Assembly (NCBI GenBank): GCA_001986395.2
Contig: MQVO02000188.1
Coordinates: 1 to 15,721, forward strand
DNA length: 15,721 nucleotides
DNA from: Irpex lacteus
Lineage: Eukaryota > Basidiomycota > Agaricomycetes > Polyporales > Irpicaceae
Direction: 5' to 3'
Numbering within the stretch: position 1 is the first letter of the stretch; every line of letters begins with the position of its first letter. Below are positions 9,731-15,721 of this stretch, one piece after another. The position numbers and the translations under genes were made by a program. The notes under the pieces are model-generated. The model saw only the letters and a program-made list of their open reading frames with translations, was not told the DNA's origin and searched no databases.

Positions 9731-11672
9731 CTAGCGTTTCTTTCTCTTCTTTCTCTCCTTGTCCTGCGCTTCGAACGTTTGGAGACAGTCCCGATAGGAC
9801 TTCCATCGTTTTTCCTCCGCAAGATGATCGTAATACACAACCTTGTGAAGCGGGCGGTGATTAGGGTTCGATGATTGTCCCGAAGACGGTACCCAAGCTT
9901 GAGGCGCGGATAGCTCTCGCCGCTGCTCGTACTCCCGTATCACCTTCTTCAGCTGACGAACATAGCGGTCCCGGCGAGCCCTGTCGGCAAGGAACGACAG
10001 AATCTCCTCGTCAACGATATCCTCTCCCCACTTTTTCTGGTACGGTCGCCTGAGCCTGTCCAACACCAGAGAATTGCCAGGTCGCGTATGAACGGCACCA
10101 AGAACGAGCTTGAGGGTTTGCGGGTCAGGCCGAATGTCTGGATGAAGAGCCAGAAGATTCCGTAGCATGGGACGAAGGTCGGACACCTCCGCAGCCTCCG
10201 CTTTCAGGTGCAGGTTGATGATGCCCGTGCAATACCTGCGATAGCTTCGTGACAAAGTCTTCGGCAGTCGCTGAAAATAGCTAGTCGTCAACTTCAGAGC
10301 TTCGGCGCGCTGACTGCGCTGTAGCATCCACTGCAGAAAATAGTACATTGATCGAGGCGGGATGGTGATCACTTCCACAGAGGTAAGGGTTGGACGGTAT
10401 CGCATCAAAAGCGAAGAACGGGACTTGAAGGCAGCTGCACATGCTTCACGATGCAGTTGGCGTTCTTCGGCTGAAGCAGGTAAGACCAGAGGCTCAAAGA
10501 TCTTGGCCGCATTGAGGAATTCGAGCCATAGCAGCAATGATAATGATTGCTTTCCTCCTTCCGTTTCCCGCATCCATACCTCGGTCCATTTGCCCTGTCG
10601 CAGCCAGAATCGAACAGATAACTTCTTCGTCTCAGACTCTCCAGGTATACCGCGTTGAGGCATCTCCCGCAGCAACGTTCGAGCAATGGAAAATTGGCGA
10701 ATTGAGATGGCGAGAGAGATGAGAAAATTGTACGAGGACGTAGAATGTGATTGGGGATAACTGTTGTGGTAGCGGAGTAGCTGGTGGAGCCTGTCTGTCC
10801 TAGTAGCTGAAGGCGGTAGAGGATGTGTCGATAATTGAATGAGGTCCTGGTATAGTGATTGGGCGGAAGTGCTTTCGCGAAAGGGAGAACTGTTTTCGCC
10901 TATCCCAACATCATTATCCTGGTGAGGGTGTATGGAAGTGTCTGGCAACGGTTCGCTGTCCCCTATGCCGTGAGCGACGTTCGAGGGGCCCAACTTGTGC
11001 GTGGTCGCGTGCTGACTCTGGACATAGTCTACTTCGTCCTCCCATTGATCTTCATGAAATGGCTCAAGCGGAGCAGTGGACCGAGGAAAAGTGTCCGGCG
11101 CCGGCTTCGTTGGCGGTGGATGTTTTACTCGTGGCCCAATACCGTCTACAACCACATCGTCCGTCACCATGTTCGCTGAATAGGCGAGTTTCGGTGAAAT
11201 AGCCATTCCCTCCGAAGTGGGAGACGATGGCGCCGCCGTGACATCTCTTCTCGGCATGCTGGCAGACGAGCTTGACCCATGGTCCTCGAGAAGCCATAAT
11301 AGTCTAACCTTGTAGAGGTATCAGAGGCTCGAAGTTGTTCTCTTCGGAGAGGTCTGTCTGACGCGACGTTGAAGGGCCCTCCGGTGACGAGACGACGCCA
11401 TTACTGCCAGGCGACTCATTAGCTCTATCAACTCCATATGACCATTCGCACGCGCACCTTTCGGCAGTACCGGTCTTCAACAAATTAATCCTTGAGCTCT
11501 CCCCTCCATATGCCGTCCTAACTCCTGTACGGAAGCTCTGCTTCTGCGAGGTGGTCTGGTGAACTGCTCGCGGGCGAGCCGGCCTTGTCCGCGTCCATGC
11601 ACGACTAGCAGCTGCTTGTAGAATGGAGGTGAACTGGTAGTAGTCTGCGCGACGAGACGCATGTCCGAGCAT
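9731..11672 (-). CDS. PPR-type protein, probably mitochondrial (2 exons, about 625 aa)
   Basis: Exon 1 is 11672-11309 and exon 2 is 11244-9731. The proposed intron 11245-11308 (GTTAGA...AAGAG, 64 nt) is the one I found that joins the frames, but its acceptor is poor. If it is wrong, the main frame could start at its own ATG, 11257 (508 aa). Exon 1 starts MLGHASRRADYYQF and is Arg/Ala/Ser/Thr-rich with almost no acidic residues for about 50 positions, which is what a mitochondrial presequence looks like. An acidic, Ser/Pro-rich stretch follows. Around residues 292-327 is a good pentatricopeptide repeat (SYNFLISLAISIRQFSIART, then LLREMPQRGIP), followed by degenerate helical repeats (YYFLQWMLQRSQRAEALKL). 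The last 60 residues are very basic and end in lysine/arginine repeats. PPR proteins bind organelle RNA for processing, stability or translation. The exact role here is unknown. Confidence 0.82.
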
Positions 11673-12177
11673 GCATGTGGTGGTTGCGAGCTGGCCACGA
11701 CGTGGTCGTTATAAGTTGAGAAGTTACCACGAAGGAGGTAGACTGTGGTCAGCGAATTTCATGGCAAAGCTGTAACAAGCGCCGATTTGCCGCCTATCAT
11801 CCAGCCACTCATAACGGGAAGGTACTACTCTAGATGTATATCGTCCTTACTTTTGTACACGCTATAGCTGCACAAGCGAAGGGCAAATAAAAAGACATTA
11901 ATTCGTTACTACTTATGCAATCCGATGGTATAAATGATGCGGTGCAGAAAGTACACGTACAGTCACCCGGCAGCGGGTTTCTTTCATGAGGATTGATGAG
12001 GTCGAGAAACATGCGATGATGAATGATGTCAATGGAGATATGGAAACAGAAGGATGGAGAGATAAGTAAGAGGGAGCGTGGTCGATGTGTGAAGATAATA
12101 AAGCAAAAGACGTGACTAATGAGAGGAGAACGATGCCGCTGAAGAAGCAAAGTAAGAAGGGTACCGCAGCAGCACTC
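11673..12177. other. Intergenic region between the PPR gene and Cut8
   Basis: These 505 bases hold the Cut8 3' UTR and the promoter of the PPR gene, both read on the minus strand. From about 11985 to 12165 the minus strand is strongly pyrimidine-rich (CT tracts), as often seen in fungal leaders and promoters. No protein family, tRNA or repeat is recognisable. Frames in this stretch are low-complexity translations of the CT tract. Confidence 0.5.
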
Positions 12178-13508
12178 TCATAACTCCTCCATCGGCTGTC
12201 GGCCCACAAAGCCATCCCACCTTCGATACCCACTGATCTCTGATGGCGCGCATCGCCTCAACACCATCGCCCTTAGAGTCAGCGAACCGATCCAGGCCGC
12301 TCTCCCCAGCTTCGCACCAACTTCCTGTCCAAACATTCCGCCATCACGGTTGACGACTTGATCGGACTCTCTCCACCCAAGCCTTCCACTCTTGAGTAAG
12401 ACGAGGCATGAGCGACGGCAAAAGCTCATTCTGAGTGAGCGCGGGCTGGGCGAGGATTTGCGCCGTAAGCGTTTCAAGGAAGAGATACGTTTCCGACGGA
12501 TGTGATTTGTCCTTGTGCTGAGATTGGAGTGCCGAAGCATGAGACAGTACGTGAGGTGCTGTGTGGTTCTTGTCGAGTCCAATGAAGTCGCGTTGTTGTC
12601 GATGTAAGAGAAGTAGGGCAGATATGAGAAGCAGGAAGACACGAAGTCCTGAATGTGTGGCCTGAGGCGGGAGACGATGTATTCTTGTCTCATGCCACTC
12701 GTTTGACCGTCGGTTCCAGGCGATCCGCCGAAGGGTAGGAGAGCGGGAGAAAGCGAATGTCGAAAGTCCCGAAGTGCTTGGCGAGCGACTAGCTCCAAAC
12801 TCTGCAGCGCCAAATCCGAAAGACGACGAGGGACTGGCAGCGAGCCTGATGTGGAATATGGGATACGCGTCGTGTAGTTTCTTTGATGACTTGATGATGG
12901 CCTCGGTAGCAGTAGCGAGAGTCGGTCGCGGATTAGAGATAATACGGTGGGCTTGAGGGTCCGGTAAGGTGGATATAAGAGACGTGAGCAATGGGAGTAG
13001 CGTTTCTGGAGGCAAGCTCGCTAAAAACATCACACATTAGATAAGTCGAATACAGTCCCAAACAACCGAGATGCTACTTACCGAGCAATACACCGACGTC
13101 GACATCGTTCTCTCCTGATGATTTCCCCTCCTTCGCGGACTTCCCGTCCTTTGCAGCTCCGACGGTTGCAGGAGTCGTGCGTGCACGTTTCGGTACAGCG
13201 CGTCTTGGTCGTTCAGGCCTTTCAGGCGTGGGACTACGGTCCATGGCCTCATCGTGCTTCCCTTCGTCTTCATCGTGCTCATGCCGCCTCTTCGTAACGC
13301 GTACCTGAGCAACTGGTTCGTAACGGCTGCCATATTCCAGGGTTTGTAGAGGTGTATGAGGTGTAGAGGACGACGAAGACGCGGCCCATGACGGCGCCGA
13401 CGGTGCTGCAGACAGCCCGAACCCGAAACCCAGTGGAGATGGGCCATGGTTCACTGGTCTCTTCTGAAAGCCGACTTGCATTGGTTGGTGGCTCAAAACG
13501 TCCGCCAT
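12178..13508 (-). CDS. Cut8/Sts1-like nuclear proteasome tethering factor, reading frame broken
   Basis: Exon 1 is 13508-13082 (ATG at 13508, MADVLSHQ). The intron is 13021-13081 (GTAAGT...TTTTAG, 61 nt, with a CTAAT branch-like site), and exon 2 runs to TGA at 12178-12180. Exon 1 has low-complexity LGFGFGL, a basic cluster RVTKRRHEHDEDE, RSPTPERPERPRRAVPKRAR (nuclear targeting-like) and DVDVGVLL. Exon 2 continues ASLPPETLLPLLTSL. Family blocks follow in alternating frames: MRQEYIVSRLRPHIQDFVSS with SYLPYFSY; then LQSQHKDKSHPSETYLFLE and EWKAWVERV; then DQVVNRDGGMFGQEV; then GDGVEAMRAIRDQWVSKVGW. About six single-step shifts are needed, near 12733, 12533-12600, 12364, 12317, 12304 and 12208. 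Taken literally the frame stops at 12344. Cut8/Sts1 anchors 26S proteasomes at the nucleus for mitotic proteolysis. The intact blocks argue for sequence errors or very recent decay. Confidence 0.82.
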
Positions 13509-14460
13509 CGGCGTTCACGTTTAGCAAGGCAAGAGGTGGTTGTAGTCGTGTGTATGTCGAGATCGTCGTTCGTTGTAGAGCTGAAAGCAATTAGACGAGG
13601 CCCAAATTGCTCAGGAGGAAGCCGCACATCTTACACGCGCCAAGGCCGCTGCCAAATCAGGCAGACCTGCCCTAATGAATTGCATCACGTGCGCCATCAA
13701 AGAGTTTTATCCTGCGAATTTCGAAGCGTGAGGACCTTGCTCTCTTCCCTCCCTCTCGTCGCGGCTCGTCCTGGTATGTGGCTTCTTCTGTGGTCTTGCG
13801 GTGACGAGAAACAATGAATCGCTACTTCGAAGCTCTCGGGCTAATGAACGGTTATCATATACCCAAATTTCCGAGCATACACGCCACGCAAGACTTTTGT
13901 GTGCCAATCGCTAACCATCTGTTTCTCTTGCAGGAAGTCCAAATGAATACCAGGGTGCTTTAGTAGTTTGTGATGTTGGTGAGTACAACTTCCTTATACT
14001 TCGTAGGATGAGCAATTTTCTAGAGTCAAGTCCTGACACTGTCTTAAGGACAGTCCTTGATGATCCTTACCATGCTAATTCTGACATTTCTACTTCTCGC
14101 AAACTCCTTATCAATCGAGCTCTTGCTGACGACCCTTTCTTTAGATTCATTGCAACGTGCACGTAGCTCGCTTAGCTAGGTACGTTATTCTGTCCTGCCA
14201 CTCGATATGATTACAAAAATTGTTCCCTATTACCCGAGTGCTTCAAGCACTACGACGATCTACAATTTATAATGTCTTCAACCAAATGATCTCCTCGCCG
14301 CATGCTCTATAGTAGAATCCATGCTCATACTTACCTTTTCCAGGTTCTTCAGGAGGCTGTAGGGTAGAGTATATCGCTACGCAATAATAAAATGAATTAT
14401 ACACTACTATGATTGTAATCCGTGAATGAATGTCCAGTACTGAAGTATATGAAAAGTCTG
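13509..14460. other. Intergenic region between Cut8 and the Cas1-domain gene
   Basis: These 952 bases contain the Cut8 promoter (minus strand, directly left of centre) and the 3' UTR of the acyltransferase gene. The right part, from about 13850, is more AT-rich than the coding DNA. The only structure I could find is the possible small spliced + strand ORF listed separately. There is no tRNA, repeat array or transposon end. Confidence 0.5.
13915..14166 (+). CDS. Candidate 3' exon(s) of a small spliced gene, unknown (weak)
   Basis: An 84-codon stretch is open from 13915 to TAG at 14164-14166, with its only ATG at 14008 (52 codons from there). It is preceded by a textbook 3' splice site: CTAAC at 13911-13915, a pyrimidine run, then TTGCAG ending at 13933. 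A matching donor GTATGT lies at 13774 in a compatible phase (160-nt intron). Inside the frame are a second donor GTGAGT at 13979 and an acceptor TTCTAG at 14023, whose removal (45 nt) keeps the frame. The predicted peptide includes GALVVCDV and LADDPFFRFIATC. I recognise no family and cannot find a convincing first exon. It could equally be a chance ORF in Cut8 upstream DNA. Confidence 0.22.
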   Translation, partial: PSVSLAGSPNEYQGALVVCDVGEYNFLILRRMSNFLESSPDTVLRTVLDDPYHANSDISTSRKLLINRALADDPFFRFIATCT

Positions 14461-15721
14461 CTATGGATGATGAGACAACATCCTCGGAGGATACCACCAG
14501 AACACGTTCAACAACCACATAACCCCAAGAATTATTAATAGTCTCGCCTTTAACCCTGCATACCACGGTTTCTCCCCGTACCACAGCCGTATGCGTGGAG
14601 AGGGCTGAGGCGAACGCGAACCCTCGGCAAGGCGGTCTACCCAGCGACGAGGTGCTCGTACAGGAGTCTGGCTCCGGTGGTAGTACATTGCCTTGGTCGT
14701 CCCTTCCGTGGAGGGAGCTCCAAGTTCTCGTTTCGCCTCGAAGATTATATCCTGTCCTTCTGAATGATCGTTCGACGATCCTTCGCGAGGTTTGCGATGC
14801 ATTTACTGGCGGCGGTAGGGACGCTGCAGCTTGCTGGTCGCCGCAAATCCATTTTGTAAGGTCAACGGTGGCCTTTGCAACGTGGTGGGACAGGTACATA
14901 AACATGACAGATGTGACGACCATGTTCAAGGGCCGCCATCTCGTTCCAGGAATGACGAGCAATATGCCCTTTGTATCGCCAGCCAGCCAGAAATGGTACT
15001 GAATAACGTAAAGCTCCAGGGCACATTTGCCTATAAAAGTGAATGCCTTCGAAGAAATGGAGCGGAGGACGGTGTTGGCGTTGCGGAGGATAACGAAGGC
15101 GCAAATGGGAGGAATGAGACGAAGGGGTGCCACCCGTCGTACGCCGCCTGGTCTTGGATGACCTCGAAAGCGAAGAACCACACCAATACGACCGCAGACG
15201 TGCCCGCAGCAATCTTTGGTGGCAAGCGGCCATAAGTGATGCTCCGTCAAATGCAACTCGCGAATCTTGACTACCAGTGTAGCAGTGAGCATACCGGCGT
15301 AAACCACGAGAGTGTCAAGGCTGATGTTGAACGCCCACTGTCGCGAAGACCAGTGGATTCCACAGATCTGGTCCAGAAATCCAAAAACGAGCTCCAGAAA
15401 CCAGTCAGCCCTCGTAAGGACGGTGACCACAACTAAAGAAAACACAATCTTGACGACCAGGAAGGCCGTCCGGTCATTGAATTGTGCACCAACGAGCATA
15501 GTGGCGTACACAACGATATACCACCAGGATACTAGAGGAGGGAAGTAATACGACTGGTAGTCGGTATTCATGGTATAGGCCAGGATCACAGTGAACAGGT
15601 TGATCCTGAGGAGTACCTAAGGAGAAATTGTGAGCATCGGATATAAAATCAGTATATACACGCAGCTTACCCGAACGACTCTTGTGAGGCCGTAATCGGC
15701 CTTTTTGAGATAAAACATGGT
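14461..15721 (-). CDS. Cas1p-type 10-TM O-acyltransferase (5'-partial, frame breaks)
   Basis: The gene enters from the right edge. Exon 15721-15671 (FYLKKADYGLTRVVR) is joined across a 54-nt intron (15617-15670, GTAAGC...TTAG) to the exon from 15616 (VLLRINLFTVILAYTMNTDY). The sequence is rich in membrane helices and carries blocks typical of the Cas1 acyltransferase domain: YYFPPLVSWWYIVVYATM, IHWSSRQWAFNISLDTLVVY, CALELYVIQYHFWLAGDTKG and LLVIPGTRWRPLN. Cas1p of Cryptococcus is needed for O-acetylation of the glucuronoxylomannan capsule, and animal CASD1 O-acetylates sialic acid. The enzyme probably acts in the Golgi on a polysaccharide or glycan. Three frame changes occur: near 15215-15217 (extra A on the coding strand), near 15107-15109 (one C missing, restoring the frame) and between 14745 and 14805. 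After the last, the frame runs through a final hydrophobic segment LLIILGVMWLLNVFWW to the stop at 14461. Without it a different tail runs to 14267. The N-terminal lumenal esterase-like part lies outside the window. Confidence 0.9.

Noticed and set aside
11985..12165. Purine/pyrimidine-biased tract as a possible repeat or structural element
   Set aside because: It is not periodic and has no repeated unit. CT-rich leaders and promoters are common in fungi.
13446..13817. 123-codon + strand frame overlapping the Cut8 start
   Set aside because: Its first part is antisense to Cut8 exon 1 and the rest is promoter-like DNA. The translation has no family features, and only its end could be an exon of the weak spliced candidate.
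14038..14054. Inverted repeat ACTGTC-TTAAG-GACAGT
   Set aside because: A six-base stem is expected by chance in 15 kb. It is not followed by a T run and no element boundary is near.
14750..14830. A 47-50 nt intron (GTAAAT...AGAAG) to explain the last Cas1 frame change
   Set aside because: The resulting phase leads straight to a stop (ATA TAA). No other GT...AG pair tested here gives the right phase.
1..15721. CRISPR arrays, insertion sequences, retroelements, a biosynthetic cluster
   Set aside because: No direct-repeat arrays, terminal repeats, transposase or reverse transcriptase motifs were seen. The genes are unrelated housekeeping functions.

Overview
The window reads as nuclear DNA of a filamentous basidiomycete, most likely an Agaricomycete. 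The genes are split by short GT...AG introns of about 49-72 nt. The proteins are fungal: a Vta1/LIP5 ESCRT cofactor, a Cut8/Sts1 nuclear proteasome tether, an arrestin-like adaptor and a Cas1p-type 10-TM O-acyltransferase. There are no operons, ribosome binding sites, CRISPR arrays or recognisable transposons.

Layout from left to right. At 1-740 (+) is the 3' part of a GNAT acetyltransferase with two introns. At 1956-4855 (+) is a long arrestin-fold protein whose N-terminus may start as early as 1527. At 4982-6133 (-) is a five-exon short-chain dehydrogenase of the stress-associated YhxC/YghA type. It is divergent from Vta1 at 6811-8310 (+), and the two share a 677-bp promoter region holding a perfect TGACGTCA site and a TATA box on the dehydrogenase side. 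At 8459-9455 (-) is an unrecognised coiled-coil protein. At 9731-11672 (-) is a PPR-type protein with a probable mitochondrial presequence. At 12178-13508 (-) is a Cut8/Sts1 homologue. At 14461 to the right edge (-) is the C-terminal part of a Cas1-domain acyltransferase. The 950-bp gap between Cut8 and Cas1 holds a weak candidate for a small spliced + strand gene.

The genes have no evident common pathway. They cover vesicle and receptor trafficking (arrestin, Vta1), nuclear proteolysis (Cut8), polysaccharide or glycan O-acetylation (Cas1), organelle RNA metabolism (PPR) and redox or stress metabolism (SDR). This looks like ordinary core-genome housekeeping sequence.

The most notable signal is a series of reading-frame breaks in three otherwise well-conserved genes: one in arrestin, about six in Cut8 and three in Cas1. 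Several lie at 2-4 base homopolymers and most look like one extra base. Introns cannot explain the ones I tested. The conserved residues on both sides are intact, so uncorrected sequence errors or very recent decay are the leading explanations. I found no convincing new biological system.
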